Source of the DNA: Cruorifilaria tuberocauda
Taxonomy: Eukaryota; Nematoda; Chromadorea; Rhabditida; Onchocercidae
Direction of reading: 5' to 3'
Length of the DNA stretch: 64,000 nucleotides
Assembly: GCA_013365365.1 (NCBI GenBank)
Contig: JABVXU010000015.1
Coordinates: 186,001-250,000, forward strand
The position numbers were made by a program, and so were the translations under genes. The notes under the pieces were generated by a model. It saw only the letters and a program-made list of their open reading frames with translations. It did no database searches and had not been told where the DNA came from. Below, one piece after another: positions 1 to 14,300 of the stretch. Each line of letters begins with the position of its first letter. Within the stretch, counting starts at the first letter, position 1.

Positions 1-1
1 A

Positions 2-3000
2 CATGACCAAGCGGTGTCATTACTGACTGGGCACAGTGGAAGTGATATCTATTTGGTTGTGCAAAGAGATCGAGCAAATCAAAATGTTGCTAGAACACCT
101 TGTTCACCGAGGTAATTGCTTTCTGGAAAATGCATATTTCAAATTGGATTTAATTAAGACCCGTACTTTTATTAAATAAATTTAAGAAATAATTTTAAGT
201 TTGTCGTCAACAAAAACTCACACACTTGAACAAATATCGTCACTGAAGAAATACGGTTTCGGTGATTCTTCTTGGGACGGTAAAACTGAGGTTAGTTGTT
301 ATTATCATTTACAAATGTAAAATATAATATCTTTTTTCTGTCTCTCGAACAGTAAGTATGAGAAAATTTAATCTGCTCTCTTACATACTCATGGATGTTG
401 AATCCGACAAATTGTAAATGATAATATTAGAGAAAAAAAGTTTTTCTTGTGATAGAATTTATAGTTTTCCACTTTTTCATTTTTTGATTTTTTCACTTTT
501 GCAATTTTCTTGAATAAAGCTTATATTTTCATATAGATGAAATAGCTTTGCAGGAAGTGGAACTTGTACGCGACAACCACTCATTGGGCTTATCAATTGT
601 TGGTGGAAGTGATCATTCTTCACATCCATTTGGTGTCAACTCACCTGGCGTATTTATTTCAAAAATAACATTTAATTCACCTGCTGGTCGTTCACAGAGA
701 CTGCGTATTGGAGACAGGATATTATCGGTGAACAATATTAATATTCGTACAGCGAAGCATCAAACAGCAGTTGAGGTATTTCATCTTAGTTATTATATCA
801 TGTTATGTTATAGAGCTTTAATCACTATAATTTTTCTTTGATATAACTTCGCTATCGCATTTATTGCCGTAATGATGAAGAAAATCATTTCTCGTTTTAT
901 TTTCGTTGATATTCAACATTTTAGGCTTTAAAACAAAGCGATAGGACAGTGCGTTTATTAGTCATTCATGAACCACAACCGCCAGGCTTAAGACAAGTAA
1001 TAATCAAGCGAAACGTTGGCGAAGCACTGGGATTGAATATTTGTGGTGGTATTGGTAGTCCACCCGCAAATCCTCTTGACAAATCTGATGAAGGCATCTT
1101 TATTGAAAAGGTTCTTTTGTTTGAGAAAACACAGAAATATATATTAACGCATGAGCTCTAGAAATAAAGATTCAATACTGTTTGAATATAAGAACTATTG
1201 AGTAATCACTTATATAAACCTTATTTAAATTAATATTCTATTTTTAGGTGGAGCGAAATGGTCCTGCATCTGCATCATCGTTATCGGTAGGAACTCGTAT
1301 TCTGGAGGTTAATGATGAGTCTCTCCTGGGATGTTCACAGGAAGAGGCAGCTCGTATTTTACGTCACTCTGGCACCATTGTACGGCTATTAGTGTGTGAT
1401 GCTTTTTGTGTCCCTTCTGCTGCTGTAAGTTTTACCTCTTAGTCTTACCTGTAAAATCTGGAAAGATTATCCATTAGGAAATAGTTAAATTTTAACACTT
1501 GAAGAATAAACGTTAAAATAATTAAATATAACATCAAAAACTTTATTTTTCTTGTCTTTTTAATTTTTTATTTCTCTGATTTTACCGCAGTAATTTTTTA
1601 TTTTTTCGTAATTCTAAGCAAATATTAACTATGATTCTATTAAAAACTTTGATTAAAAATATTTTTAGAATTTGTTACTTTTTTCATTTATTCTTTATTC
1701 AGCTTTTGAAAAAATATTTTTAGACCGTGCACTTTTTTTTGCTTGCAGGTGTCTTCCTCATTTATGAGTCAAACTAATAGCGATATGCGAGTTGTAGCCG
1801 ACGAACGTCAAACTACGATTTCTAATTTATTTTTAAATCCTGATATCCAGGGATCAGTAAGCGGCTCTTTGTTACAACCATTCAAACCAACTTCATCTCC
1901 GGACATAGGAGCTTCCGAAACAATCAAAACTCTAGCTTCTATCTCGAATGATAGCCCTTTAGCTGCTTCTTCTCCGATTCCACCTGTTTCTTCATCTTCT
2001 GCTGTGGTTATTATCTTTATACAATTCACTTAGTTTTTCACTCCAACAGAGATATTGGTCGATTGTACAGCAAGGAAATTTTGTTGAAATTGAAATGCAT
2101 AGTTAAAATGACAGGTGTAACTGGCTATCAACATTAGCGATAATTAAACGGTGTTTTAATTTTTTTCTCAAAAGTTCGCAAATCATTTAGTAAAATTAAA
2201 TTATATATTGTTCAGACAGTCAAAATTTCCTGGAATACTCTCAAGAGTAGTTGAAAATTAGTAATTGATTTGAATTTGAGGTCACTCTGTCTTTTCCCAA
2301 GCTTAATTCATTCGAATTTATAGATTAGAATAAAAATTGAAAAAAATTATATCAACAAGGCTAAAGAATTCAAAAATTTTGGGAAGTCGAAAAGGCGGTT
2401 TTGCTTTAAGTGATCAAATTCATGATTTCGAGCATTCCGTTACTGCCTAGAAAGTTTAAGAAACAATTTCCATTATGCTGATAGCAATGGAAATGGTCTT
2501 AATTTTCTACTTAACGATATTATACATCTGTGTAATACATAATATGTTTCGTTTCTCGGTTCATTCTGAGTTTTTAGGCATCTTCATCAATGTCAAGTTT
2601 ATCTCAACCTTTATCTCCATTTTCATCATCGAATACGACTACATTTTCTGCTTCAAGCCTTCGTCCGGTAGTACCTCCTCCGATTGCTCCAAAGCCAAGA
2701 ATTCCAAATCAGGTAATAGATTTTTTAAAGAACAAATTTTTATCAATCAGAATTTGAAATTTATGTATTACTCTTCTTGTTTATTCTAGCTAGAATGTAT
2801 GGAATTTTTTAAAAAGTATCAAATTCAGTTTGGCCGTATAAATTCGGTGTTCTTTTTTGCTCTTCCTCGCTTGTGATTTTTTCCTCTAACATTTCTAAAA
2901 ATGTGCTTTTCTGCTTTCAAGCGTTTAATTTCTTATACCCAGTCTAATTCTTTTCTTTTTCAAATTTGATTTCGTTCCTTTTTTCATTTTACTAGAGTTT

Positions 3001-6000
3001 TCAAAATTCTCTTAACATTTAAAGGTTTGGGTTGTCAGTTCCATATGTCCCACTTTTAAACTTTTTTGAAAGGTGCTTGATATTAACGTTGGATTAAGTG
3101 TTCGTTGCTTTTTATTTTTTCGCTTTTCTATTCATATCTTCCAATATGCACATATATGCATATTACTTTTATGTATATATTCAATATGCATATTAAATGA
3201 ATCTATAGACAACAGAAATAATGTTTATTATTGATGTCCCATCGTAATAACTCGGAATTGGATTTGACAATTAAAATGAAGAATTTGTGCAAGATTCTGT
3301 CCTCATATAGGATGGAAGTAAATTCGATCTTTAATAACTAATTCATTTTAAAATTAAAAAATGGCTGAATTGGATTAAATTCAAATGGTTGTTCCGTAAC
3401 TTGAAAACATCTAATATCCTCTATGGTAGGAGTTAAATAAATCTTACTTAGTATGTTTAAAAAACTAAAAGGTGGAAATTTCTTGCGCTGGTTCAATTTC
3501 TAAATTTTGTGGAACTTAAAATAATTTATTCGTAGAATGGGAATGCAGTTGGTGCATCATCGCTCATTTTTGATGAACAATTTGAAAAGCAAAAAGAACG
3601 CATAGTTTCGTCAGTGCAGGTCTTTTTTTGAAGAATCGAGTTACATTTGTTCTATTTTCTTAAATTCCGTACGGTAGTTGCTCAAAGATCTTTTATGGAC
3701 ATTTTTGCATCTTTTAAATCTGCTTTTAAAATCGCTGCTATTTAAATATTGATTTTTTAGAAGGGAGTGATTTTTCATAGCAGAAATGAAATATCTTGCC
3801 GTGCTAAATTTTGAGATAAAAAGTCGATGAACCGGCCAGCATTATTATCCCTAAAATGTTTCGGAATTTACTTGACAAAACTAAGACAGAGTAAAAAGAA
3901 GAATCCGTTTTCAGTCCTCATCTCCATCTACATCATGTTGGTCGTCGACTTCGAATCCCGAACGGTTGGCATTTTCATCGAAATTAGAGAAATTCGAGCG
4001 CGAAATTGAAATTAAAAGGCCAGATGCTAACCCCACGACAAAGTCCACCCTTCCTCCTGGTTAGCATTTTTGAATAAGACTTTTTTTTTCATTTTTAAGA
4101 TACATTTTATTGACCCTGTTACTATTACAATGGGAATGAAGAAATGCGTTAGCACGTCATTAGTATCAGTGTTAAATTCAATCGTTCCATTTAACAGCAT
4201 GATATTTTCGTTGCATGTTGCTTAAAATTTTCGTTTTCTTACAAGCTTTGCATGCTATCCGAGCTTATTTTTGGGTAGAACTAAAATTCAATCTTCCAAT
4301 CGCTTATTCTTAAATGATAAGAACATTTTTAAGTGAATTATGAACTTGATTGGTAGAGTGGAAAGAAAGCACGGCATTATTTGATATTTATATAATGTTT
4401 TTTAAATCATGATTAGCCGTTTGTAGACTTACGTTTAAAATGATTGAAAAAATACGTTAGTAACACTTATCAATCCTGATGTTAACATGATTTGGAAAAG
4501 TTTTAATCTTTGTGAGAAAAATCAACTTTAATTTTTCGGGATAGAAAGCTCTTTTTATTAATACTAACTGATATAAATTTTGTTATTTGTACCTAAGCAA
4601 AATCAAATTTAATAGTTTTAATTGAAAGAATTTTATCTATAAATACCGTTATATAAGATTCCATCTGTTTGAAGTTTAGAAAATATCAAAAAAATTTCAG
4701 TCCTACAGAATGCCTGCATATAATGTAAAACGATCATGGCCATCAACTTATATTGCTGTGGTATCCGTTGGAGTACTTTTTATGTAATTTATTGTGTGTT
4801 CTTCATGTTACTATCATTGTTCATTTATAGTTATTTTCACTTATTCTTCATTCCCATTTTTGGTATTGTTTTAATTGTGCTTAGTTATAAAAAATATTTT
4901 CAAAAACAGATAAGAAAGCCACATAGATATCCTAGCATTCTTTTCTCAAATTTATTTAACCATTAACAAAAAATAAATTTCTAAAACTGAGGAAATAAGA
5001 CAATTTGATTGAATAAAACTAAACTAACTAACTCAAATATTTGATTAATTCAGATGTAAAAAATTCTTACTACATACCTATTAGCTAAAAACAAATTGCT
5101 CTTCTCCATCCGTTCGACTGTCCATGTTTTTTTGTGTTTTATGTTCCTATTAGATTTTCCCTCCTAATTAAGTTGATAAAATTTTCATTGATATTATTTG
5201 GTCTATTAGACTTTAAATTAGTGAGCTCATAACTATCACAAGCTAAATTTTTTTTATTTCATTAGTTTTAATATTAAAACAAATTACACATAGAACAGGT
5301 ATTAAAGAGTATGTATTTTATATAAATTTTTTCTTTGCATGTAATTTGTTTTCGATTTTTTATCATGATTTGCAAATCTTGTAATTCTTTCAAATCAGTA
5401 TTCCCAAAGTTTAAATACTTGATATCCATACTTCCAAAGTATGTTTCTTAATCAAATCCTAAGTAATTTGGAATTATAAGGTATTCATGTATTATTTTTA
5501 ATGTCTGTTATTTTTTAGTAGCGATTTTAGTCTCAATTAAAGTGATTAATATGAGGTAGAGAAATTAAGGCAAGAAAAGAGGACGGAAACATCTTTTGGT
5601 TAGAATTTTTTTAGTGAACTGCTATTTTAATTAAAGATTTAGATTTAACAGTAGGAATATAGGTTTTTTAAAAAAGTTTTAGAAACAATAGTGAAGGAAA
5701 ATTAACAGTAATTATTTAATATCATATAAAAATAATACTGTATTGCAATTGTTTGCATGAATTTGATTTAGCTTGCTGTTGTCATGATTCTGTTTGTCCT
5801 ATTTTTATTTGTTCTAGAATTTTTTTATTTTGACAATTTATTAAATGCATTGCAACATTCTCTTCTACTTGATGTTACAATAGTTGTACTTTTTTTGCGA
5901 TCATTCTCGAATACTTTGAATGTTGTCGAATTTTCTTTTGGTTAAGGTAAAACTTTCAATTCATTTTAATTTTTTATTCTGCAGTTTTTGATTAAAATAA

Positions 6001-7976
6001 TTATTGAATTTCTTTCGAGGATAAGAGGGCTTTATCGACTTCTTCAAAGTTTTCAAAGCAGAGAGGTCAAGTGCTTGCATGTTCTGTTAGATTTTTGAAC
6101 GTGCCAATTTGAACTAATGATATTAAATGCTGATAGTTTTTTCAATGCTCTTTTGAACTACTGTGCAATTCCCTACAAATCTGAGGAGGAACACCACTCT
6201 TGCTTCTTTATTTCCGTCTAAAAAGGAATTAAATTTAGAATTTTAAAGTTTAATTAGCAAAATTTGTTGTTAAACTATTAATTCCAGCAAAGAAGCCATT
6301 ACTAAATGAGGATGAAATTCGTAAAATGAAAGAGGAAGAAATTAGAAAAGTAGCAAGCGGATCAGCACAAATATCCTTCAGCCCCGCAGATGATGAACTC
6401 GATCGTTCATTCGAACATATTCTCAATAACAGGTTTTCCTCGTTTACTGGATTTCAATAATAGGAGTACAAAATTTTATCCATTATTAAATATTTATTTT
6501 TATTCGTTGAATAAAATGCTCGTAAGTCTTGTCCTTGTCAAGCAAATTGTAGAATTCACTTGCAAGCGAAGCTTTTTGTTTTCAAGTTGAAACTTTTTCT
6601 AATTTCGTAATTCATTTTTTCGCAGAACTGTAAATTATTTTTGTAGCGCTGTACCTCGTACGATGCCAGCTGTAATACGTACAAAAAAAGCTGAAAATCG
6701 TATGGCAGCGTGTTCTCCATCGCCGGTTCTAAGTGGTGAACCATTAAATTCGGTTGAACAGCGAGCTATAGAGCATCAAAAACGTCAGGAATGGCGGCAA
6801 GCTAGGTAATTTACCGTTTAGGATGAAAAAATTACTAATTAGTTCCTCATCGTGCTGTTATCATGCAGCTTTTTAAATTTTCTAAGCAAGAAGAGGAGAA
6901 AAGTCAACATTTGTAATATCAAAACACGTAATTTGCGAGCTGTTGTACTTAAACTAGTCTTATGGTGTAGTTTTGTTTTTTTTTCCAGTTTGGTCTTTCT
7001 GCAGGTTTAAATCTCTGGAAGCTGACTCCAAAGCAGCGGAAGAAGTTATGCAGCAAGTCGAGCAAATTAATAATGTGAGCTTTTTATTTGGGAAAAAATT
7101 GGAATTTGGTATTGTGTACTTCTCATTAAGCAAATAAGATAAATATTGGCGATTTCTTGCAGAGGTTGGCAAATATATCAGAAGAACACAGCAATTCTCC
7201 TTTGCCGTTAAATGAGAAAATTTTGCAAAATGAAACTTCATTTGAACGAAATGAATATATCGATCCAGTCACCGGCGCTACCACCGTTTCACTTATTGAA
7301 AAAAGTATCACTCAGAGAGAGGTGAACCAGTTGATTTTATGAGGAATTTTTTTCCGGCATGGTTTTGTAAGAATATTTCCTGGTCATCTAGATAACTAAT
7401 CCTCACAGTGCTGTATTTCATTTATTTCAAACATCAAAATTTAAATACTTTTACCTGAGAATAATTATTGTTGGGTCGTTTTTATTATAGCGTTTAATCG
7501 TACTTTAATAGTTTGCAAAGGAGGAACACATTCTTTCTCTTTCTAGTGTAAGCTATGTGCATTTTTAATTTTAGAATAGCTCCACGATCTCAGCCCTTCC
7601 TGGGACTAAGCAATAGAAAAGCATTGAATCTTTTTATTACTTAATATTATTCATATCTGTCTATGTGTTCACTAAAACTGATTTTCCCAAAGTAACCCTC
7701 GTTTTACTGTGTAATGTAGTCTTTGATTGTCCAAGTTTGAAACTAAGATTGATAATTTATTTCATTCAATAAACAATCGAAAATATTCATGAAGAGTTTG
7801 TCAATTATAAAGCATAGTAATCCTCTCGAGATTTTCCACTGCATAAAATACTGCATTTAATTTTGTATTCTTTTTTTCAGATAAGCACATCTTCGGTAGT
7901 GGTTAATGATTTGAATACGGAAATGGCGAACAATCCAAAGCAATCAGCTGAGATAAGTTTCGTTAGTCAAAGTTAA
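2..7976 (+). CDS. scrib: Scribble orthologue, 3' part (PDZ2 tail, PDZ3, PDZ4, C-terminal tail)
   Basis: Cortical polarity scaffold of the LAP family that acts at epithelial junctions. Exons read: <2-111, 200-290, 554-775, 925-1110, 1248-1424, 1749-2006 (or 2003), 2578-2712, 3536-3619, 3915-4059, 6288-6432, 6647-6805, 7005-7074, 7163-7321, 7881-7976. All phases agree and give about 678 residues before TAA. The first exon is the end of PDZ2 (HDQAVSLLTG, as in Scribble). Exons 554-1110 give PDZ3, with GLSIVGGSDHSSHPFGV and GVFISK nearly identical to the human protein. Exons 925-1424 give PDZ4 (EALGLNICGG, SDEGIFIEKV, LLVCD). The tail is Ser/Pro-rich and then charged and coiled (LAFSSKLEKFEREIE, RTKKAENRMAA, RFKSLEAD), matching the Scribble C-terminus. 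LRRs and PDZ1 lie outside the window. The exon 6 donor is uncertain by 3 nt. Family assignment is firm. Confidence 0.93.
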
Positions 7977-8300
7977 TGTAAAAAATCACGCTATAGTTTT
8001 GCACAGTAAAAAATAATTTTTTCACAGTCTTTAAGACATGATCATCACAATATCCCAACAATTTTCAGAACTTATTCCTCGAATTTATGTCTCTTCAGTT
8101 TATATGGCAATCAGTGCAGAACTTTGATTTTCTTATTTTTTTATTAGAATTCATGTAACTATTAATAATGATAAATTTAGTAGATGACTATTTTTGCTTT
8201 CATTCAGTATTTATCATATTTGAACTTTACTATCATCATTTATCGCAAAATATTTATGTATAGAAAAACAAGCTATCAATAAATGTTTCTTTTTTTTTGA
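7977..8300 (+). other. 3' UTR of the Scribble gene with poly(A) signal
   Basis: AT-rich non-coding sequence follows the TAA stop at 7974-7976. A canonical AATAAA lies at 8278-8283, about 300 nt downstream, followed by a T-rich stretch. This is the likely 3' end of the transcript. The cleavage site itself cannot be seen. Confidence 0.6.
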
Positions 8301-11300
8301 AAACAGATGATTTTGTAGTTAGCCTCTAAAAACAACTCTTACTTATATGCATTTTATACAATAACAAAAGCTATATGCTTTTATATAGTATCAAAACTTA
8401 TATGCAATGTTTCATTGTGAAAGAAAAGCTGTATCATTCAGCTAAAAGTGCCTCGTTTCAATATATTTTCTGTATAATTTGATATTTTTTATCGATTTTA
8501 TTTTTGTATGATTTGTATGACAGTATTTCTGTCAGGAAGTACTTTTTCTTTAATTAAAAAAAATTCTTTTTGAAAATTCATTACACTTTTAAATCTAATT
8601 CAGATTAGAAATTCATGTTATCCATCATATGACTTTATTATCGTATGATGCCAAATGGTGTATTTGAAAACTTGAGATAGGTTTGTCTCGTTTTTAATTG
8701 TAATTTTATAAGAATTTTTCTATTTCTCATAGCAATCGATAAGATATTCAGCAGATTAGTTATTAATAAAAAGAAATTTTCTGAGTATCGTTCATGCAAA
8801 ACTTATTATTACTTTTTTTTATGCAATATTATCAAAGTAGATATTTTTGTTTCCGGTACAAGAAAGAAGGAATTCTTGTATTTTCATTTTATCCGTATCG
8901 ATAAGTAAATGTGATGCCAGCTGATAATCAAATTGAGAAATTTCTCACTGAATTGCTTTTTTAAATGCTAACCTTGATTTTTTGAAATGTAACTCGAAGA
9001 TTCCGTGTTTTTTATCAGTTGTCATGCCGGTTGTGAAAGCTATCGATTAATTGAATTGTAATTATATTTCCTTGTTTTCGTTGTTTATGAAGTTATCAAG
9101 TACATTCTCAAACTTTCACTCATTTTAATTTGATATTCTGTAAATTTTGTGAAATTTCAAAGTGATATTTATTATTTTGTTGTTGTTATTATTATTTTCA
9201 TTGCAATGAATAAAGGAAAAGTTGAAAATGAATTATTTGATGAGCTGTGACGCATATGTCTATATAATATGATTGTAAAAATTCAGATTAGTTTTCCAGA
9301 AGCAGTTCTTAAATTTCATGGCGATTTATCTTTCACATCAATTTGTTTCTGATTTAAAATTCAAATAATTAATTGGCTTTTGTTAATATCGCTTTTTGCT
9401 AATAAAATGCGGAATTGTTTACCGTTTATCTATTCCTGCTCAAAGCTTACCATTTAATCAAATAGATTATTTACTTATTGGAAACACTCCTTCACTTTGT
9501 TGAGAAATAGTTGTGTGGGTGGAGGGGCTTCACAGTATTCAGTCGCATATTTTCGATGTTTACAGAATTTTAGGAAATGTAATTTATAAAAGCTTTTGAT
9601 TACTCAGAATGAATCTTCTGATCAAAATCCAGAGATCCTATTTCTACTAAATATTTGCTGCAGCAAGGGGAATGTCAAAGAACAGCTTAGGATGCAGTTT
9701 GATTGGTTTTTCATTTTTCGTTTGATCATTGGAAACAAGAATGATTGCAGATAGGGGAAGGAAAAATATAGTAGAACTTGAGAAGTTTTTCTTCATATTT
9801 TGAATTTCACGATATAGGAAATATATTTGGAAAATTTAATTTTTTAATTATTCTTCTTTATTAAAATTAATTTAAATCCTTAGTCGAATTTATCTGATCT
9901 ATTCTTCGGACATATATATATATATATATATATTTATATATTTATATTTATATTTATATATATATTAGTTGTAAACTATGCAGAAAACTTGAAACTATTT
10001 TACATATTTATATCTGAAGAATTAAAAAATAATATCATATCTAAATATTAGATGTATGATAACATTTTATGCAGAGATAATATCAATGAACATTGTTAAG
10101 AACAAAAATTTGATGGTCTTATAGAAATGAAGTGAATTTTCTTATTCTTAACCTCAAAATATAAAAATTTTTTAAATAAAATATTCAAATGTAATTTTCT
10201 CTGGTTTTAAACTTGAAGTGTATGATATAATATTTTCACAACTTCAGACTATTATATTTAAAATCACTTTAACCACTAAGTTATTCATATGAAATAATCT
10301 GAATTATGGAAACTGTATAATATTGAGGAGAATACACATTCTACTCATTTTTCCCCATTTTTTATATAACAAATATGTTGATTTTACGACAAAAAGCCTT
10401 AAGAAAACAAACAAAACGACAAACACTTCCAACACTACCAAAATCACGGAAATTTAATTAAGTTTTCTGAGATTTTTGGAAAAAAAGAATTTTTCGCTTT
10501 GTTTTTGTAAAAAGTCTTTGTGACACGTTTACTATTTTCCGCTTCATTTATGTATTTTCTGAAATGATTAATTCTTGTAATAAGAGAAATAATGTTCTAC
10601 TATTATAACTATTTCGTGTATTGCTTTTATTATCATCAGAATCCAAAGCTGCTTTTAGTTCTTTTTTTAACATATTATTCATCAAATACTTAGCCTCAAA
10701 TCACTTCAAATGTCTCTTAACCAAAATATGTTAATTTCCAGACATAAATAATATGAAAATTAACACCAGCTTGAATTTACTTTTGCACATGAACTTCAGA
10801 CCAAAAAAATAATCATAAATGATGGTCGTGATAGTTTTGTTAAATTATTTTAGATGCCACGTATTGTAGTAGCATTCAACTTCCAATATGTTGCAGATAT
10901 ATTAAATCATTTTTTTGTTTAGATATGAAAAAGTCTTTTTCATGATTGTTTATTTTGTTTCTTATAATTCATGTATCATAGTAAAAGTAAAGAAAAATAA
11001 GATAAAAGCGTAAGTTTGAGGAAAGAAAGAAAATATGGCAACAGAAACAATTAGTAGAAAATAGCATGTGGAAAATTTTGTTCTTATAATTATGAATTTT
11101 GTTCAATAATTCTTGATACTTATTAATTTCATTTGTATCATTCCAAAAATTTGCCAAGAAATGAGTGAATAAAAAATTAGAATATGCTGATGATTTTCTA
11201 CAGCGATTTACCGCAATATTTCTTAGAGAAAGAACGCTCAATTAAAATAGTTCAAGCTTATTTTCAGGACAGGAAATTATTGAAAACCATTCTTGTGCCT

Positions 11301-14300
11301 TCTCTTCTCTTGATGAATTAATTTCTTCGCTGTTAACAAAGCTAAAGATAATTATGCCTCAGTGAATTCGCAAGCTTGAATAGAGAAGTGAAAATTACAT
11401 GGATAAAGTTATTCAACTAAGTGCGACCAGAGTGCGTTTTTGTAGAGTAAAATAAACGAAGTATTCCAGTTGTTTCAAGTTTTTTAATGTTGATTTTTGC
11501 TTTTTCTGGTTTTTGCAAATTTCTATAATTCTTGTCTCTTATGGAATATTTTAACTGTCCGAGAGTGTTCGGACAAAAAGATTGTAATCAGTGATTTCGT
11601 TAACGTATTTTAATTCAGCTTTCATTCACCTTAGAAGAACTTTGATATTTTGACAAACTTTTATTCTTGGATTTAACCGACTTCGAGTTTTATATTACCT
11701 TCATTTATTTATGTTATTTTAATATAACGTCGAAGTTACTAAAATAAAAAATAATTAAAAAAATTACATAAGAATTTTTGCAGAAGTACTGATAAGGTTT
11801 ATAATTTAGAAATATCATTTTACTATCATTGTTAGCAGCTGGAAAGAAAAAAACGATGAATGGGAACATCGCTGAATTACAACGGTGATTTTCAATCACT
11901 AAAAATTAAAGCTCATCGAACACTGATATTTTTCGTTAGATAGATTTTCATAAAAGTAAGACTTAAATTAATCTGCTAGTTATTTTTCCTCGGATTTTTC
12001 AAAGAATAGTAATCCAAAATATCCACAATTGAAAAATCGGAATTCGTGAAATGTCGCTATTATCAGATTCGGGATGCTGCACCATTTTCCTGTTATATCT
12101 TCTTACTTTATGGATACATTAAAAGTAACCTTCAGAGAATGCATTTTCAAATATTTTTTTGTAAGTCAGAAGTGTACAAATACAAAAGTTAATGTGCTTA
12201 AAAGTAATCCTTATTCAAAGAGAAAGGTAATTATAAGATAAGTGAATGGTATGTGAATTTGTCAAATTTTTGTTAGAGATCAAATAATGCGAGAAGAAGG
12301 AGCAAATTTGAAGCAATGAAAAATCTTAAATTGGGATAAACGTTTCCTTCTTCTTTAAACTATTCTCAACCCTAAAACACCCGTAAAATTGTTTGTTATT
12401 ATTATCAGGTTGCTAACTAACAGATTCCGAATTTAAATCAATAGAGATTATTTAGATCAATTTGAGCGTTTAAGGAATAAGCCGTTTTTTGTTTTTTTCA
12501 AGATTTGTAAATTTTTTTTTCTATTCTTTCTTTTTCTATGATATGATGCTTTTTGAGTGTAACTAAAGAGTAAACTTAAAATAAAATGAGAATGAAATAG
12601 TTGAACTTTATAATTTTGATGAAGCTAATAAAACTTCTGGGTTTTTACTTCGCTTGACAATCTGCTTAAAAATCAAACATTTGTAGAGAAAACTTGTCTA
12701 TAAAATTTTCTAAACTTGAATTTTGTTCATGCAAATGAATCTATCTTTTTTATAATTTTCAAGAAGAAATGAAGAAATAGAATGGAAAACATTTGTCATC
12801 GTTGTCACCAGTTGTACGTGGATAAATTAAAGAAAGATTGAGATTTTTTCTTTTCTTTACAGGTAAATGGTGCTTGATGCAACTGATCTGCGCTATTGTC
12901 GATGTATTCATATCAGATTATTAGCCATTTCCGCTTTTCTCAACTGCTTGTTTTTTGCTTGCATGAATGATTTTGCTCTCTTCAATTATATTTTGTGTCT
13001 ATTATCTTCTCGATATTTAGCACTCGTTTTCAGAATTATTTATGTCTTTGATTCTTTTATTAAAAATGAACACTTATGAAATTGTGCGTTATTATGAGTT
13101 GAACAGTAGTAAATATTAGTTTTATAAAAAGTTTAAAATAAGTTAAGGTTAAATAGTGAAAAAAAGTTTAGCATATTGCATATTTGATTCCATTACTAAT
13201 ATGGATTATATCAGAAGAATTATGTTTAAATTAATGCTGTAGCACTATCTTTGATTTGCATTAAAATTATTTATCCATAAACGAACATAATTTCAATCAT
13301 TACTCTTGAATATTTCTCAACTGGTAAATTATTCGATAATGACTTTTAACCATAGCATATGGTAAAAATCACTTTCTTACATTAATTAAGAGATGATTCC
13401 ATTTACGACATTTAATAATTCAAATAACTGTATTCACTTTTGGAGTTATCTTGAGCAATCCATCTTTGCTAATGCTTTTTAAATTCATAGAATGAAGGAA
13501 ATGAGGAATTTTCGTTTGGTTGATATAATTTGTGTCACCGTATGTTGCCATATACTTCTGGGATGAGCGTTAATGTAGTAATTTTTGGTTTATTACTGGA
13601 TTGATGTAGCGATAGCCCAGCTGTTCATGCACATTTCACTCATTTCCTCATTGCTGGAATTGTATTTTAGCGCACTATCACCACCTTTCTGTGTTAATTG
13701 TTGTCATTGGACTGTTAGCTATCATTAGAGCAACGAAATAAATATTTCTCTTTCCATCCTTTTAATGCAAAATGCAACATTTGCGTTTGGGTTATTGGCT
13801 ATCATTAACAGAATATTTCGTTTTTCTCCAATCTACCATTCTATCAGAACTGTTTTCAATTTCTTCTTCAGAAGCTATCTCGAAATTTTCATCAATATAT
13901 CCTGAATGAGGAAAAGGATGAGGAGATATGTTTTGTTTTTTCCCTTCAGAGACCTACTGATGAGATATGAAGTCTGATAATGTTCTTCTGATGCGGAATA
14001 TGAATGCATTTGCATGATGCACTCTCTTCCCCCAAGAATCACTTTTGAATAATTTATTAACATCCATCATTTTTACATCTTCACCTTATCAATCATCGCA
14101 TTATAGCTACACGCAACTTTCTCTATATTCTTTAAACGATTTCAGCATACAATCAGCTCGTTGAAATCACCTCAGATTGAATCGTTAAAAGAAATCTGTT
14201 ATCAGTGATAAAAAGATTTGCGTCAAAATGACAAAATATTGCAAACGAAACTTAATTAATCACTTCCATTTTACACTCAAAAACAAAAGGAAAAAATTGA

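Noticed and set aside
4736..4966. Hydrophobic 76-residue frame resembling a small membrane protein
   Set aside because: It lies in a Scribble intron, is driven by T-rich codons (Phe, Leu, Ile, Tyr), has no splice partners and has no family resemblance.
12867..13079. 70-residue frame MVLDATDLRYCRCIH...
   Set aside because: No splice context and no domain; composition matches random AT-rich sequence.
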